A DNA stretch of 64,000 nt from Pseudomonas massiliensis (GTDB lineage: Bacteria; Pseudomonadota; Gammaproteobacteria; Pseudomonadales; Pseudomonadaceae): contig NZ_CCYK01000007.1 in assembly GCF_000826105.1 (NCBI RefSeq), positions 310,001 to 374,000 on the forward strand. The letters run 5' to 3'. A program made the translations under genes and the position numbers. Below the pieces are notes generated by a model. That model was not told the DNA's origin, made no database searches, and saw nothing but the letters and a program-made list of their open reading frames with translations. Below, piece by piece: positions 50,121-62,564 of the stretch; positions within the stretch are counted from its first letter, which is position 1; each line of letters opens with the position of its first letter.

Positions 50121-50917
50121 TGCGTCGCAGGTCCATAGTGGAGCGGGTTCGCCTCTTGGGGCGAGCTGCCATCGACATCATCGCAGGGCTGGGTCGCGCC
50201 ACTCTGTTTCTTCTTCACGCCTTATTCAGTCGCGGCGGAGTGTCCGGTGGGTTTGCCCTGCTGGTGCGGCAGCTGTACTCGGTCGGTGTGTTATCCCTGG
50301 CCATTATCGTGGTATCCGGGATCTTCATTGGCGGCGTGCTCTCGCTGCAGGGTTTCAGCATCCTGGCCAAATACGGTTCCGAGCAGGCGGTAGGCCAGAT
50401 GATTGCCCTGACCTTGCTGCGTGAGCTGGGGCCAGTGGTCACCGCCTTGCTCTTCGCCGGGCGCGCGGGTTCGGCCCTGGCCGCGGAAATCGGCAACATG
50501 AAAGCCACCGAGCAGCTCTCCAGCCTGGAAATGATCGGCGTCGACCCGCTCAAGTACATCATCGCGCCGCGGCTCTGGGCGGGCTTCATTTCCCTGCCGG
50601 TGCTGGCGGCCATGTTCAGCGTCGTGGGCATCTGGGGCGGGTCCTGGGTAGCGGTGGACTGGCTCGGGGTCTATGAAGGGTCGTTCTGGGCCAACATGCA
50701 GAACAGCGTCAGCTTTACCGAGGATGTCCTCAATGGCGTGGTGAAGAGCCTTGTGTTCGCCTTCGTGGTCACCTGGATCGCGGTGTACCAGGGCTATGAC
50801 TGCGACCCTACGTCAGAAGGAATCAGCCGCGCGACTACCCGTACCGTGGTCTACGCCTCCCTGGCCGTATTGGGCCTGGACTTCATTTTGACCGCTTTGA
50901 TGTTTGGAGATTTCTAA
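50120..50917 (+). CDS. mlaE: Mla phospholipid ABC permease MlaE
   Basis: 265 residues, about five membrane helices, MlaE family, with the central [20 protein letters not shown] motif. TGATG overlap with mlaF. Confidence 0.97.
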   Translation: MRRRSIVERVRLLGRAAIDIIAGLGRATLFLLHALFSRGGVSGGFALLVRQLYSVGVLSLAIIVVSGIFIGGVLSLQGFSILAKYGSEQAVGQMIALTLLRELGPVVTALLFAGRAGSALAAEIGNMKATEQLSSLEMIGVDPLKYIIAPRLWAGFISLPVLAAMFSVVGIWGGSWVAVDWLGVYEGSFWANMQNSVSFTEDVLNGVVKSLVFAFVVTWIAVYQGYDCDPTSEGISRATTRTVVYASLAVLGLDFILTALMFGDF

Positions 50918-51384
50918 TGCAAAACCGCACCCTGGAAGTCGGTGTCGGCCTGTTTCTGCTGGCCGGGATCCTCGCGCTGTTGCTGCTGGCCCTACGGGTC
51001 AGCGGGCTATCCCCGACCTCCGCCCACGACACTTACAAACTCTACGCATATTTTGACAATATCGCCGGCCTGACTGTCAGAGCCAAGGTGACCATGGCTG
51101 GCGTGACCATCGGCAAGGTCACCGCCATCGACCTGGACAAGGACACCTTCACCGGTCGGGTGACGCTGCAACTGGACAAGAGCGTGGATAACCTGCCGGT
51201 GGATTCGACCGCTTCCATCCTGACGGCCGGCCTGCTGGGCGAGAAGTACATCGGGGTGAGCGTGGGTGGCGAGAGTGCCGTCCTGAAGGACGGTCAGACA
51301 ATCCATGACACACAATCCTCGCTGGTGCTGGAGGATCTGATTGGCAAATTCTTGCTCAATAACGTGAGCAAAGAAGCGAAATAA
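50917..51384 (+). CDS. mlaD: Mla MCE-domain protein MlaD
   Basis: 155 residues. N-terminal membrane helix (about 7-27) and one MCE domain (VRAKVTMAGVTIGKVTAIDL). It makes the hexameric periplasmic ring. Overlaps mlaE by one base. Confidence 0.96.
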   Translation: MQNRTLEVGVGLFLLAGILALLLLALRVSGLSPTSAHDTYKLYAYFDNIAGLTVRAKVTMAGVTIGKVTAIDLDKDTFTGRVTLQLDKSVDNLPVDSTASILTAGLLGEKYIGVSVGGESAVLKDGQTIHDTQSSLVLEDLIGKFLLNNVSKEAK

Positions 51385-51394
51385 AGGAGTTCAC

Positions 51395-52048
51395 ATGATA
51401 GCCATTTTGCGTCGAGCCCTGGTCGCCATGCTGCTGGCCGTGCCGCTACTGGCCAATGCCGCGGCGGGCAGCTCCGCCCATGACCTGGTCAAGGGCACCA
51501 CCGACGAGCTGCTGGCCGACCTGAGCGCCAATCGCGACGCCTACCGCCACAACCCCTCGGCCTTCTACGCCGCGCTCAACCGCATCGTGGGCCCTGTGGT
51601 GGACGCCGACGGCATCTCGCGCAGCATCATGACGGTCAAGTATTCGCGCAAGGCGACGCCGGAGCAGATGGCTCGCTTCCAGGAAAACTTCCGCCGCAGC
51701 CTGTTCCAGTTCTATGGCAACGCCCTGCTCGAGTACAACAACCAAGGCATCACGGTCGACCCGCCCAAGGACGAAAGCGGTGAGCGGACCTCCGTCGGCA
51801 TGCAGGTGCGCGGCAACAACGGTGCGGTCTACCCGGTTTCCTATACGCTGGAGAAGGTCCAGGGCCAGTGGAAAGTGCGGAATGTGATCGTCAACGGCAT
51901 CAACATCGGCAAGCTGTTCCGCGACCAGTTCGCCGACGCCATGCAGCGAAACGGCAACGACCTGGACAAGACCATCGACGGCTGGGCTGGCGAGGTCGCC
52001 AAGGCCAAGGAAGCCGCCGGCAACCAGCCTTTGCAGGAGCAGCAATGA
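51395..52048 (+). CDS. mlaC: Periplasmic phospholipid-binding protein MlaC
   Basis: 217 residues with a signal peptide (about 1-23, ending LANAAAG), MlaC/Tol-Tol-Ttg2 fold. It shuttles phospholipid between MlaA and MlaFEDB. AAAGGAG precedes the ATG. Confidence 0.95.
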   Translation: MIAILRRALVAMLLAVPLLANAAAGSSAHDLVKGTTDELLADLSANRDAYRHNPSAFYAALNRIVGPVVDADGISRSIMTVKYSRKATPEQMARFQENFRRSLFQFYGNALLEYNNQGITVDPPKDESGERTSVGMQVRGNNGAVYPVSYTLEKVQGQWKVRNVIVNGINIGKLFRDQFADAMQRNGNDLDKTIDGWAGEVAKAKEAAGNQPLQEQQ

Positions 52049-52347
52049 GCCTGGCTTCGTTAAGGCTGGTAGACAACCAGCTGCATCTGCAAGGCGTGCT
52101 GGATTACCGCACCGGGACCAGCCTGCGCGCCGAGGCCCGGGATCTGGTGCCGCGGGTAAGCGGCGGCCAGGTGGTGGTGGATTGCCGCGCCGTGGAGAAG
52201 GCCAGCAGCGTGGGCGTGTCCTTGTTGCTGGCGCTGGCCCGTGATGCCCAGGCAGCTGGCAAGACGCTGAGCGTGAGCCACATGCCGACGGACCTGTGCC
52301 AGATTGCCGAGGTCTGTGGCGTTTCGCCTTTGCTGCGCAGCGCCTGA
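52045..52347 (+). CDS. mlaB: Mla STAS-domain protein MlaB
   Basis: 100 residues, a single STAS domain with VVVDCRAVEKASSVGVSLLL around the usual Ser/Thr position. Cytoplasmic regulator that stabilises MlaF. It shares a 4-base ATGA overlap with mlaC, and GCAGGAG lies upstream. Confidence 0.93.
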   Translation: MSLASLRLVDNQLHLQGVLDYRTGTSLRAEARDLVPRVSGGQVVVDCRAVEKASSVGVSLLLALARDAQAAGKTLSVSHMPTDLCQIAEVCGVSPLLRSA

Positions 52348-52361
52348 CACCCGTGCTCGGG

Positions 52362-52407
52362 AAAAGCCCGCCTGGTCTGCGAAGCTCGCAGCCAGCGGGC
52401 TTTTTTT
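52362..52407 (+). terminator. Intrinsic terminator after mlaB
   Basis: Long stem (AGCCCG/CGGGCT, then CTGG/CCAG and TGCGA/TCGCA) followed by seven T residues (52401-52407). ibaG-murA would then need its own promoter or read-through. Confidence 0.85.
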
Positions 52408-52453
52408 GTATCATGGCCGACCCGCGCGCACAGGGCGCCGACCGAGGTTGATC

Positions 52454-52693
52454 ATGCAGGCCCTAGAAGTCAAAAGCTTCCTTGAAGCGAAGCTGCCCCA
52501 AGTCCAGGTGGAAGTCGAAGGCGAAGGCTGCAACTTCCAGTTGAACGTCATCAGCGACGAGCTGGCCGCGCTCAGCCCGGTCAAGCGTCAGCAGCAGGTC
52601 TATTCGCACCTCAATCCCTGGATCGCCGATGGCAGCATCCATGCCGTGACGATGAAATTTTTCACCCGCGCAGCCTGGGCTGAGCGCACCTGA
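52454..52693 (+). CDS. ibaG: BolA-family protein IbaG
   Basis: 79 residues. BolA fold without the N-terminal extension; conserved LNVISDELAALSPVKRQQ and the invariant His region SIHAVTMKFFT. Works with monothiol glutaredoxins in Fe-S handling. Directly upstream of murA as usual. Confidence 0.94.
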   Translation: MQALEVKSFLEAKLPQVQVEVEGEGCNFQLNVISDELAALSPVKRQQQVYSHLNPWIADGSIHAVTMKFFTRAAWAERT

Positions 52694-53980
<1,287 letters not shown>

Positions 53981-54047
53981 CGCCAACGCACCTGGCGGCT
54001 TCGGCCATCCTGCATCGTTAACGAAAGAAAAGGGCTCTGCTTCTTCC

Positions 54048-54683
54048 ATGCTGACCATCGCTTTGTCCAAGGGCCGTATCCTCGACGACACCCTGCCGTT
54101 GCTGGCGGATGCGGGCATCGTCCCGACCGAGGATCCGGACAAGAGCCGCAAGCTCATCATCCCCACTACCCAGGATGATGTCCGCCTGCTGATCGTGCGT
54201 GCCACCGACGTGCCCACCTACGTCGAGCACGGCGCCGCCGACCTCGGCGTGGCGGGCAAGGACGTGCTCATGGAGTATGGCGGCCAGGGCCTGTACGAAC
54301 CCCTCGACCTGAAGATCGCCCGGTGTCGCCTGATGACCGCCGGCGCCATCGGGGCACCCGTGCCCAAGGGGCGGCTGCGGGTAGCGACCAAGTTCGTCAA
54401 CGTCGCCAAGCGCTATTACGCCGAACAAGGCCGCCAGGTCGATATCATCAAGCTCTACGGCTCGATGGAGCTTGCCCCGCTGGTAGGCCTGGCGGACAAG
54501 ATCATCGACGTGGTGGACACCGGCAACACCTTGCGGGCCAACGGCCTGGAACCCCAGGAGCTGATCGCCCACATCAGTTCGCGCCTGGTCGTGAACAAAG
54601 CGTCCATGAAGATGCAGCATGCCCGCATCCAGGCACTGATCGAGACCCTGCGCAAGGCAGTGGAATCCCGACACCGGGCCTGA
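54048..54683 (+). CDS. hisG: ATP phosphoribosyltransferase, short form
   Basis: 211 residues, beginning [19 protein letters not shown]. This is the short HisG that lacks the C-terminal regulatory domain and needs HisZ, which is not in this window. First step of histidine synthesis. ATG 54048 chosen; a longer frame starts inside murA. Confidence 0.96.
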   Translation: MLTIALSKGRILDDTLPLLADAGIVPTEDPDKSRKLIIPTTQDDVRLLIVRATDVPTYVEHGAADLGVAGKDVLMEYGGQGLYEPLDLKIARCRLMTAGAIGAPVPKGRLRVATKFVNVAKRYYAEQGRQVDIIKLYGSMELAPLVGLADKIIDVVDTGNTLRANGLEPQELIAHISSRLVVNKASMKMQHARIQALIETLRKAVESRHRA

Positions 54684-54814
54684 CCCTTCGGCGCGCATCC
54701 TGCGCGCTTCGCTATCCACGCCATAGCCGCCTTCGATCGAAGGAAAGGCCCAAATGGCGTGGTGGCCCTGCTAGATTACCCATCCCGTTACACACTCGCA
54801 GACCGAGGCCAGCC

Positions 54815-56128
54815 ATGACCGAACCGACCGCCATCCGCCGACTTGACGCCACTACTGTGGATTTCGCGCGGCATCTGGATCATCTGCTGAGCTGGGAAAG
54901 CGTTTCCGATGACGCTGTGAACGGTCGCGTGCTGGAAATCATCGACGCGGTGCGCCAACGGGGCGACGCGGCCCTGGTGGAATACACCCAGCGCTTCGAT
55001 GGGGTGCAGGCCAAGGCCATGACGGACCTGATCCTGCCACGGGCCCGGCTGGAGCAGGCTTTGGAGCGCATCACCCCAGCCCAGCGGGAAGCCTTGGAAA
55101 CGGCTGCTGCCCGCGTGCGTGCCTATCACGAAAAACAGAAACAGGATTCCTGGAGCTACACCGAGGCCGATGGCACGGTGCTTGGGCAGCAGGTCACGCC
55201 CCTCGACCGCGCCGGGCTCTATGTGCCCGGTGGCAAGGCCAGCTACCCCTCGTCGGTGCTGATGAACGCCATTCCGGCCAAGGTCGCGGGCGTGCCCGAA
55301 GTGGTCATGGTGGTGCCGACGCCCCGTGGCGAGGTGAACGAGCTGGTGCTGGCCGCCGCCTGCATCGCCGGTGTGGACCGAGTGTTCACTATCGGTGGCG
55401 CCCAGGCCGTCGCGGCGCTGGCCTATGGCACCGAAAGCGTTCCCCCGGTGGACAAGATCGTCGGCCCGGGGAACATCTATGTAGCCACCGCCAAGCGCCA
55501 TGTCTTCGGCAAGGTAGGTATCGACATGATCGCAGGCCCGTCGGAGATCCTGGTGGTCTGCGATGGCGGCACCGACCCGGACTGGATCGCCATGGACCTG
55601 TTCTCTCAGGCCGAGCATGACGAGGACGCCCAGGCGATCCTGGTCAGTCCGGACCAGGCCTTCCTTGACCAGGTGGCACTGAGCATCGACAAGCTGTTGC
55701 CCACCATGGAGCGGGCCGAGATCATCCGTACCTCGCTGAACAACCGCGGCGCGCTGATCAAGGTGGCCGACATGGCCCAGGCCATCGAAGTGGCCAACCG
55801 GATCGCTCCCGAGCACTTGGAGCTATCGGTAGCCGATCCGCGTCAATGGCTGCCTTCGATTCGTCATGCCGGGGCCATCTTCATGGGGCGTCACACCAGC
55901 GAGGCCCTTGGCGACTATTGCGCCGGGCCGAACCACGTACTGCCTACCTCCGGTACCGCCCGGTTCTCTTCACCGCTGGGTGTCTACGACTTCCAGAAGC
56001 GATCGTCGGTGATCTTCTGCTCGGACGAGGGTGCGTCCGTGCTGGGGCGCACGGCCTCGGTACTGGCTCGGGGCGAGTCCCTTACCGCTCACGCACGTAG
56101 CGCTGAATACCGAATCAAGGAAGCCTGA
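54815..56128 (+). CDS. hisD: Histidinol dehydrogenase
   Basis: 437 residues. Signature [12 protein letters not shown] and zinc/catalytic segments [13 protein letters not shown] and [16 protein letters not shown]. Last two oxidations of histidine synthesis. The start is ATG 54815. 131 bp separate it from hisG. Confidence 0.97.
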   Translation: MTEPTAIRRLDATTVDFARHLDHLLSWESVSDDAVNGRVLEIIDAVRQRGDAALVEYTQRFDGVQAKAMTDLILPRARLEQALERITPAQREALETAAARVRAYHEKQKQDSWSYTEADGTVLGQQVTPLDRAGLYVPGGKASYPSSVLMNAIPAKVAGVPEVVMVVPTPRGEVNELVLAAACIAGVDRVFTIGGAQAVAALAYGTESVPPVDKIVGPGNIYVATAKRHVFGKVGIDMIAGPSEILVVCDGGTDPDWIAMDLFSQAEHDEDAQAILVSPDQAFLDQVALSIDKLLPTMERAEIIRTSLNNRGALIKVADMAQAIEVANRIAPEHLELSVADPRQWLPSIRHAGAIFMGRHTSEALGDYCAGPNHVLPTSGTARFSSPLGVYDFQKRSSVIFCSDEGASVLGRTASVLARGESLTAHARSAEYRIKEA

Positions 56129-56130
56129 CC

Positions 56131-57174
56131 ATGAGCAAATTCTGGAGCCCCTTCGTCAAGCAACTGGTGCCCTATGTGCCGGGCGAGCAGCCAAAGCTGA
56201 ACAACCTGGTGAAGCTCAACACCAACGAGAACCCGTACGGCCCCTCACCCTTGGCATTGCAAGCCATGCAGGCGCAGATCGGCGATGACCTGCGCCTGTA
56301 CCCCGACCCGAACGGCGACCGCTTGAAGCAGGCCGTGGCCGCTTTCTATAACGTGCAGCCGGGGCAGGTGTTCGTTGGCAACGGCTCGGATGAAGTGCTG
56401 GCGCATATTTTCCACGGGTTGTTCCAGCAAGAGCGCCCACTGCTCTTCCCGGACATCAGCTATAGCTTCTATCCGGTCTATTGCGGGCTCTATGGCATCG
56501 ACTTCGAACAGGTCGCGCTCAATGACCGCTTCGAGATCGAACCCGCCGACTATGCGCGCCCCAACGGCGGCATCATCTTCCCCAACCCCAACGCGCCAAC
56601 CGGCTGCCTGCTTGGGCTCGATGCCATCGAGCGGATCCTGGCCGACAGTCCGGATTCGGTAGTGGTGGTCGACGAAGCCTATATCGATTTCGGTGGGGAC
56701 AGCGCCATCGCGCTGGTAGATCGCTATCCGAACCTTTTGGTGACCCAGACACTGTCCAAGTCCCGCTCATTGGCCGGGCTGCGGGTAGGCCTGGCAGTAG
56801 GGCATCCGGACCTGATCGAGGCTCTGGAACGCGTCAAGAACAGCTTCAACTCCTATCCTCTGGATCGCATCGCCCTGGCCGGGGCCGCCGCGGCCTTCGA
56901 AGATCGCGCCTGGTTCGACGAAACCCGTGGACGCGTGATCGACAGCCGGGAAAAGCTGGCCGCCGAGCTGCGGCAGCGCGGCTTCGAGGTGCTGCCTTCG
57001 GGCGCCAACTTCATCTTCGCGCGCCATCCGGAGCGGGACGCTGCGCAGGTCGCCGCGCATCTACGTGAGCGCAGCGTGATCGTTCGCCACTTCAAGCAGC
57101 CACGCATCGCCCAGTTCCTGCGTATCACCATCGGCACGCCGGAACAGAACCGAGGGTTGCTGGACGCGCTGTAA
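56131..57174 (+). CDS. hisC: Histidinol-phosphate aminotransferase
   Basis: 347 residues, class I/II PLP aminotransferase; the Schiff-base Lys lies in [16 protein letters not shown] and the PLP-phosphate region in [10 protein letters not shown]. Follows hisD by 2 bases. Confidence 0.96.
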   Translation: MSKFWSPFVKQLVPYVPGEQPKLNNLVKLNTNENPYGPSPLALQAMQAQIGDDLRLYPDPNGDRLKQAVAAFYNVQPGQVFVGNGSDEVLAHIFHGLFQQERPLLFPDISYSFYPVYCGLYGIDFEQVALNDRFEIEPADYARPNGGIIFPNPNAPTGCLLGLDAIERILADSPDSVVVVDEAYIDFGGDSAIALVDRYPNLLVTQTLSKSRSLAGLRVGLAVGHPDLIEALERVKNSFNSYPLDRIALAGAAAAFEDRAWFDETRGRVIDSREKLAAELRQRGFEVLPSGANFIFARHPERDAAQVAAHLRERSVIVRHFKQPRIAQFLRITIGTPEQNRGLLDAL

Positions 57175-57191
57175 CCCAGGCGGCTGGCGTC

Positions 57192-57219
57192 AGCAAGCGA
57201 AAAGCTTTGTTCGCTTGCT
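57192..57219. terminator. Hairpin between convergent hisC and algW
   Basis: Perfect 10-bp arms AGCAAGCGAA and TTCGCTTGCT with an 8-base loop. A second, wider inverted pair (GGCAGTCAGG near 57231 and CCTGACTGCT near 57289) encloses a GACGT/ACGTC hairpin. No strong T-run. Confidence 0.55.
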
Positions 57220-57324
57220 TCCACCGGAGGGGCAGTCAGGCAGGACGTGAAACGTCGGACGGGGGGCAGCGGCAGCTGACGAACCGGCCCTGACTGCTGG
57301 CCGATTCTACCGCTTCGCTGGCGC

Positions 57325-58482
57325 CTACTCTTCCTTGGGCGCGGCCGGCGCCGGCGGCGGACGCAGGCCCACTTCGGCGGTGAGTTTCAGGGTTTTGCCC
57401 TTGCGCATCACCTCGATATCGATCTTGTCGCCGGGTTTGGTGCGTGCCACCTGGTTCATGGACTTACGGCCATCGGCGGCGGGCTCTTTGTCGATGCTGA
57501 GAATGACGTCGCCCAGTTGCAGCCCCGCCTTCTGCGCCGGACCGTCCCGGAATACGCCCGCTACTACGATTCCCGGGTGGTCTTTCAAGCCAAAGGATTC
57601 GGCCAGGTCTTCGGTCAGCGGTTGAACTTCGATGCCCAGCCAGCCGCGTATCACCTGGCCGTGCTCGATGATCGCCTTCATGACTTCCAGGGCCAGCTTG
57701 GTCGGAATGGCGAAGCCGATACCCTGGGAACCGCCAGACTTGGAGAAAATGGCGGTGTTGATGCCGGTCAGGTTGCCATTGGCGTCGACCAGGGCACCGC
57801 CCGAGTTGCCTGGGTTGATGGCCGCGTCTGTCTGGATGAAGTCTTCATAGGTATTGAGGCCCAACTGGTTGCGACCGGTAGCGCTGATGATGCCCATGGT
57901 GACGGTCTGGCCGACACCGAAGGGGTTGCCGATGGCCAGCGCCACATCACCGATGCGCAGGTTGTCCGAGCTGCCGATGGTGATGGCGGGGAGGTTCTTC
58001 AGGTCGATCTTCAATACCGCCAGGTCGGTTTCCGGGTCGCTGCCAATGACCCGCGCCAGGGTTTCCCGGCCATCCTTCAAGGCCACCACGATCTGATCGG
58101 CGCCGGAGGTCACATGGTTGTTGGTCAGCAGGTAGCCCTCGGGGCTCATGATGACCGCCGACCCCAGGCTGGATTCCCAGCGGCGCTGGCGCGGCAGGTT
58201 GTCGCCGAAGAAGCGGCGGAATTGAGGGTCTTCGAACAAGGGATGCGAGGACTTGTTCACGACCTTGGTGGTATAGAGGTTCACCACGGCCGGGGCGGCG
58301 ATGGTCACCGCGTCGGCGTAGGAAATCGGACCCTGGATGACGGTCGCCGATTGCGGTGCCTGTTGCAGGTTCACGTCCTGGCTGGGCAGCCCTACCCATT
58401 CCGGAAAGCGTAGGATGATCAGGAGCGCGACCAGAACGCCGGTCACCAGAGGCCAGCTGAAATAACGCAGGACGATCGACAT
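57325..58482 (-). CDS. algW: Periplasmic serine protease AlgW (DegS-like)
   Basis: 385 residues. N-terminal membrane anchor (about 10-27), trypsin-like domain with H123, D153 and S227 (NNHVTS, TDLAVLKID, NPGNSGGAL), one PDZ domain (about 255-370), and a short Pro/Ala tail. In Pseudomonas AlgW cleaves MucA to release AlgU under envelope stress. AGGA lies upstream of ATG 58482. Confidence 0.95.
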   Translation of the reverse strand: MSIVLRYFSWPLVTGVLVALLIILRFPEWVGLPSQDVNLQQAPQSATVIQGPISYADAVTIAAPAVVNLYTTKVVNKSSHPLFEDPQFRRFFGDNLPRQRRWESSLGSAVIMSPEGYLLTNNHVTSGADQIVVALKDGRETLARVIGSDPETDLAVLKIDLKNLPAITIGSSDNLRIGDVALAIGNPFGVGQTVTMGIISATGRNQLGLNTYEDFIQTDAAINPGNSGGALVDANGNLTGINTAIFSKSGGSQGIGFAIPTKLALEVMKAIIEHGQVIRGWLGIEVQPLTEDLAESFGLKDHPGIVVAGVFRDGPAQKAGLQLGDVILSIDKEPAADGRKSMNQVARTKPGDKIDIEVMRKGKTLKLTAEVGLRPPPAPAAPKEE

Positions 58483-58590
58483 CGGGGGGTCCTAAAGGAG
58501 GGAGCGTTTTCACAGGGCCGGGGCGGCCGCATAATGGGCGCCATTATACGAGGGCTTCGGCCCCCGCGAACTGCCTTTATGGAGAGTTTT

Positions 58591-59349
58591 ATGGCCGTGT
58601 CACTCAGCACCCTGGTCGAGGAAGCCGACCGTTACCTGGGCAGCGCCCGGATGGCCGATTACTGCCCCAATGGGCTCCAGGTGGAAGGGCGCCCTCAGGT
58701 AAGGCGTATCGTCAGTGGGGTAACGGCCAGCCAGGCGCTGCTCGATGCCGCGGTCGCCGCCGACGCGGACCTGGTGCTGGTACACCATGGCTATTTCTGG
58801 AAGGGGGAAAACCCTTGCGTGGTAGGCATGAAGCAGCGTCGGCTCAAAACCCTGCTACGTCATGACATCAGCCTGCTGGCCTATCACCTGCCCCTGGATG
58901 TGCATCCGGAGGTAGGCAATAACGCCCAATTGGCGGCCCGCCTGGGGTTGACTGTCGAAGGTCCGCTGGACCCGGCGGATCCAAAGGTGGTAGGGCTGGT
59001 GGGGTCGCTGGATACTCCTCAAACTGCCCTGGCGTTCTCGCGGCGGGTCGCTCAGGTGCTGCAGCGTGAGCCGCTGGTGGTCTGCAACGGACAGCCCGTA
59101 CGCCGGGTGGGTTGGTGCACTGGAGGCGGGCAGGGTTATATCGATACTGCCATTGCCGCCGGCGTCGATCTTTACCTGACCGGGGAAGCTTCAGAGCAGA
59201 CGTTCCACAGTGCCTGCGAAAATGGCGTGTCCTTCATCGCCGCAGGACACCACGCCACCGAGCGCTATGGAGTGCAGGCCCTGGGTGAGTATCTGGCGCA
59301 GCGGTTCGCCCTGGAGCATCATTTTATAGATTGCCCGAATCCGGTCTAA
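58591..59349 (+). CDS. Nif3-like dinuclear metal-centre protein
   Basis: 252 residues, Nif3/YbgI hexameric family, with metal-binding LVHHGYFWKGE and AGHHATERYG. Function is unsettled; GTP cyclohydrolase I-like activities have been proposed for relatives. ATG 58591 has GGAGAG upstream; ATG 58579 is a weaker choice. Confidence 0.93.
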   Translation: MAVSLSTLVEEADRYLGSARMADYCPNGLQVEGRPQVRRIVSGVTASQALLDAAVAADADLVLVHHGYFWKGENPCVVGMKQRRLKTLLRHDISLLAYHLPLDVHPEVGNNAQLAARLGLTVEGPLDPADPKVVGLVGSLDTPQTALAFSRRVAQVLQREPLVVCNGQPVRRVGWCTGGGQGYIDTAIAAGVDLYLTGEASEQTFHSACENGVSFIAAGHHATERYGVQALGEYLAQRFALEHHFIDCPNPV

Positions 59350-59480
59350 CTGGCGGGCATATGCTCATACCTTTTGGGTCTAAGACGCGTGCCTTATATG
59401 CCGCAGACCCTGTGATACAGTGTCCGGCTCCAAAACGGCCCGTAGGCCGTCCCCATCTGCAAAGCAATCCGTGAGTAGCC

Positions 59481-60398
59481 ATGGTCGATAAACTGACGCA
59501 CTTGAAACAGCTCGAGGCGGAGAGTATCCACATCATTCGTGAGGTGGCAGCCGAGTTCGACAATCCGGTGATGCTGTATTCCATCGGCAAGGATTCGGCG
59601 GTGATGCTGCATCTGGCACGCAAGGCCTTCTTCCCGGGCAAGCTGCCGTTCCCGGTGATGCATGTGGATACCCGCTGGAAATTCCAGGAGATGTACAAGT
59701 TCCGCGACCGCATGGTCGAGGAGATGGGCCTGGACCTGCTCGTGCACATCAATCCCGAGGGCGTGGCTCAGGGCATCAATCCCTTCACTCACGGTAGCGC
59801 CAAGCATACCGACATCATGAAGACACAGGGCCTGAAGCAGGCGCTGGACAAGTACGGTTTCGACGCAGCCTTCGGTGGTGCTCGACGCGACGAGGAAAAA
59901 TCCCGTGCCAAGGAACGGGTGTACTCGTTCCGCGACAGCAAGCACCGCTGGGACCCCAAGAACCAGCGCCCCGAGCTGTGGAACCTGTACAACGGCAAGG
60001 TGAACAAGGGCGAGTCGATCCGCGTGTTCCCGTTGTCCAACTGGACCGAACTGGACATCTGGCAGTACATCTATCTGGAGCAGATCCCGATCGTTCCGCT
60101 GTACTTCGCCGCCGAGCGTGACGTGATCGAAAAGAACGGCACCCTGATCATGATCGACGACGAGCGTATTCTCGAACACCTCAGCGACGAAGAAAAAGCG
60201 CGTATCGTCAAGAAGAAGGTCCGCTTCCGTACCCTGGGTTGCTATCCGCTGACCGGCGCAGTCGAGTCCGACGCCAAGAGCCTGACCGACATCATCCAGG
60301 AAATGTTGCTGACGCGTACCTCCGAGCGCCAGGGGCGGGTCATCGACCACGATGGCGCGGGTTCCATGGAAGACAAGAAGCGTCAGGGTTATTTCTAG
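59481..60398 (+). CDS. cysD: Sulfate adenylyltransferase subunit CysD
   Basis: 305 residues, PAPS-reductase-like ATP-pyrophosphatase fold with the [13 protein letters not shown] loop. With CysN it makes adenylylsulfate from sulfate and ATP. Followed after an unusual 209-bp spacer by cysNC. Confidence 0.97.
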   Translation: MVDKLTHLKQLEAESIHIIREVAAEFDNPVMLYSIGKDSAVMLHLARKAFFPGKLPFPVMHVDTRWKFQEMYKFRDRMVEEMGLDLLVHINPEGVAQGINPFTHGSAKHTDIMKTQGLKQALDKYGFDAAFGGARRDEEKSRAKERVYSFRDSKHRWDPKNQRPELWNLYNGKVNKGESIRVFPLSNWTELDIWQYIYLEQIPIVPLYFAAERDVIEKNGTLIMIDDERILEHLSDEEKARIVKKKVRFRTLGCYPLTGAVESDAKSLTDIIQEMLLTRTSERQGRVIDHDGAGSMEDKKRQGYF

Positions 60399-60607
60399 AA
60401 CTTCGAGCTACAAGCGGCAAGCCGCAAGCCGGATGTGGATTCCCGGTTTTTGCATCGCCGCTTGGGTCGCTTGCAGCCTAGAAGCGCCTGCGGTTGGATT
60501 ACCGAAGCCCGCGAGCTTCCAGAATGCTCGCTGGGTTGATCAACAGAATTTCTAACTAGCCGTACGCTACAAGCCTGCCGCTTGAAGCTTACGGCTTGGA
60601 GCTCAAG
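60399..60607 (+). other. Structured spacer between cysD and cysNC
   Basis: 209 bases with no coding frame. Both ends carry the same sequence theme in opposite orientation: CTACAAGCGGCAAG near 60408 and CCTGCCGCTTGAAG near 60575 (12 of 14 pair), plus GAGCT/AGCTC at the outer edges. The two halves can fold together and expose the cysNC start. Confidence 0.55.
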
Positions 60608-62506
60608 ATGAGTCATCAATCCGAACTGATCAGCGAAGACATCCTCGCTTATCTGGCCCAGCACGAGCGCAAGGAACTGCTACGGTTCCTGACCTGCGGC
60701 AACGTCGACGACGGCAAGAGCACATTGATCGGCCGTCTGCTGCACGATTCGAAGATGATCTACGAGGACCACCTCGAGGCCATCACCCGGGATTCGAAGA
60801 AGGTCGGCACCACTGGCGAAGAGGTGGACCTGGCGTTGCTGGTCGATGGCTTGCAGGCCGAGCGTGAGCAGGGCATCACCATCGACGTGGCTTACCGCTA
60901 CTTCTCCACCGCCAAGCGCAAGTTCATCATCGCCGACACGCCGGGCCACGAGCAGTACACGCGCAATATGGCCACAGGTGCTTCCACCTGCGACCTGGCC
61001 ATTATCCTGGTGGATGCCCGCTACGGCGTGCAGACCCAGACCCGCCGCCACAGCTATATCGCTTCGCTGCTGGGTATCAAGCACATTGTGGTGGCCATCA
61101 ACAAGATGGACCTCAAGGGCTTCGATGAAGGTGTGTTCGAGGCCATCAAGGCGGATTACCTGAAGTTTGCCGAGGCGATCCAGCTGACGCCGAGCAGCCT
61201 GCATTTCGTGCCCATGTCAGCCCTCAAGGGCGACAACGTGGTCAATCGCAGCGAGCGCTCGCCCTGGTACACCGGCCCCGCGCTGATGGAAATCCTGGAA
61301 ACGGTGGAAGTGGCGGCCGACCGCAACCTGACCGACCTTCGCTTCCCGGTACAGTACGTTAACCGACCCAACCTGAACTTCCGCGGTTTCGCCGGTACCC
61401 TGGCCAGCGGCGTCGTGCACAAGGGCGACGAGGTAATGGTGCTGCCTTCGGGCAAGAGCAGCCGGGTCAAGTCCATCGTCACCTACGAAGGTGAGCTGGA
61501 GCATGCCGGGCCTGGCCAGGCCATTACCCTGACCATGGAAGACGAGATCGACATCTCCCGCGGGGATCTGCTGGTGCATGCCGACAACGTGCCGCCGGTC
61601 ACCGATCAGTTCGAAGCCATGCTGGTGTGGATGTCTGAAGAGCCGATGCTGCCTGGGAAGAAATACGACATCAAGCGGGCGACCAGCTACGTGCCGGGCT
61701 CCATCGCCAGCATCGTCCATCGGGTAGACGTCAACACCCTGGAGCAAGGCGCTGCCAGTGCGTTGGCGCTGAACGAGATCGGCAAGGTCAAGGTGGCGCT
61801 CGACGCCTCCATCGCCCTGGACGGCTACGCCAGCAACCGCACCACTGGCGCCTTCATCGTCATTGACCGGCTCACCAACGGTACGGTAGGGGCGGGCATG
61901 ATCATCGCTCCGCCCGTAATACCCCATGGCAGCGCTGGCGCTCACGGTGCGCTGGCCCACGTCAGTGTGGAGGAACGCGTCCGCCGCTTCGGCCAGCAAC
62001 CGGCTACCGTGCTGTTGACGGGCCTGTCCGGCGCGGGCAAGAGCACCCTGGCCTATGCGGTGGAACGCAAACTCTTCGATATGGGGCGCGCGGTCTATGT
62101 ACTCGATGGCCAGAACCTGCGTCATGACCTGAACAAGGGGCTGCCGCAGGACCGGGCTGGCCGTACCGAGAACTGGCGCCGTGCCGCCCATGTGGCCAAG
62201 CAGTTCAACGAGGCGGGGCTGTTGACCCTGGCGGCGTTCGTGGCGCCGGATGCCGAAGGCCGTGCCCAGGCACGGGACCTGATCGGGGATCGCCTGCTGA
62301 CCGTGTATGTACAGGCTTCGCCACAGGCCTGCAGCGAGCGTGACCCTCAAGGGCTATACGCCGCCGGTGGGGACAACATCCCGGGTGAGTCCTTCCCTTA
62401 TGACGTACCGCTCGACGCGGACCTGGTCATCGACACCCAAGCCCTCAGCATCGAGGAAGGCGTCAGGCAGGTCATCGAGCTATTGCGCGCGCGCGGAGTC
62501 ATCTGA
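60608..62506 (+). CDS. cysNC: Bifunctional CysN-CysC (sulfate adenylyltransferase GTPase / APS kinase)
   Basis: 632 residues. CysN part: EF-Tu-like G1 GNVDDGKST (31-39), G3 [12 protein letters not shown]4 NKMD. CysC part starts near 455 with Walker [10 protein letters not shown] near 472-480 and [13 protein letters not shown]. The fusion couples sulfate activation to PAPS formation. ATG 60608. Confidence 0.96.
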   Translation: MSHQSELISEDILAYLAQHERKELLRFLTCGNVDDGKSTLIGRLLHDSKMIYEDHLEAITRDSKKVGTTGEEVDLALLVDGLQAEREQGITIDVAYRYFSTAKRKFIIADTPGHEQYTRNMATGASTCDLAIILVDARYGVQTQTRRHSYIASLLGIKHIVVAINKMDLKGFDEGVFEAIKADYLKFAEAIQLTPSSLHFVPMSALKGDNVVNRSERSPWYTGPALMEILETVEVAADRNLTDLRFPVQYVNRPNLNFRGFAGTLASGVVHKGDEVMVLPSGKSSRVKSIVTYEGELEHAGPGQAITLTMEDEIDISRGDLLVHADNVPPVTDQFEAMLVWMSEEPMLPGKKYDIKRATSYVPGSIASIVHRVDVNTLEQGAASALALNEIGKVKVALDASIALDGYASNRTTGAFIVIDRLTNGTVGAGMIIAPPVIPHGSAGAHGALAHVSVEERVRRFGQQPATVLLTGLSGAGKSTLAYAVERKLFDMGRAVYVLDGQNLRHDLNKGLPQDRAGRTENWRRAAHVAKQFNEAGLLTLAAFVAPDAEGRAQARDLIGDRLLTVYVQASPQACSERDPQGLYAAGGDNIPGESFPYDVPLDADLVIDTQALSIEEGVRQVIELLRARGVI

Positions 62507-62534
62507 CCCGCCGCGGGCTTGCCGCTCACCTGCG

Positions 62535-62561
62535 AAAAGGGCCTCGATCGAGGCCCTTTTT
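62535..62561. terminator. Bidirectional terminator between cysNC and yhcB
   Basis: The perfect palindrome GGGCCTCGATCGAGGCCC is flanked by AAAA on the left and TTTTT on the right, so it can end both converging transcripts. Confidence 0.92.
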
Positions 62562-62564
62562 CAT

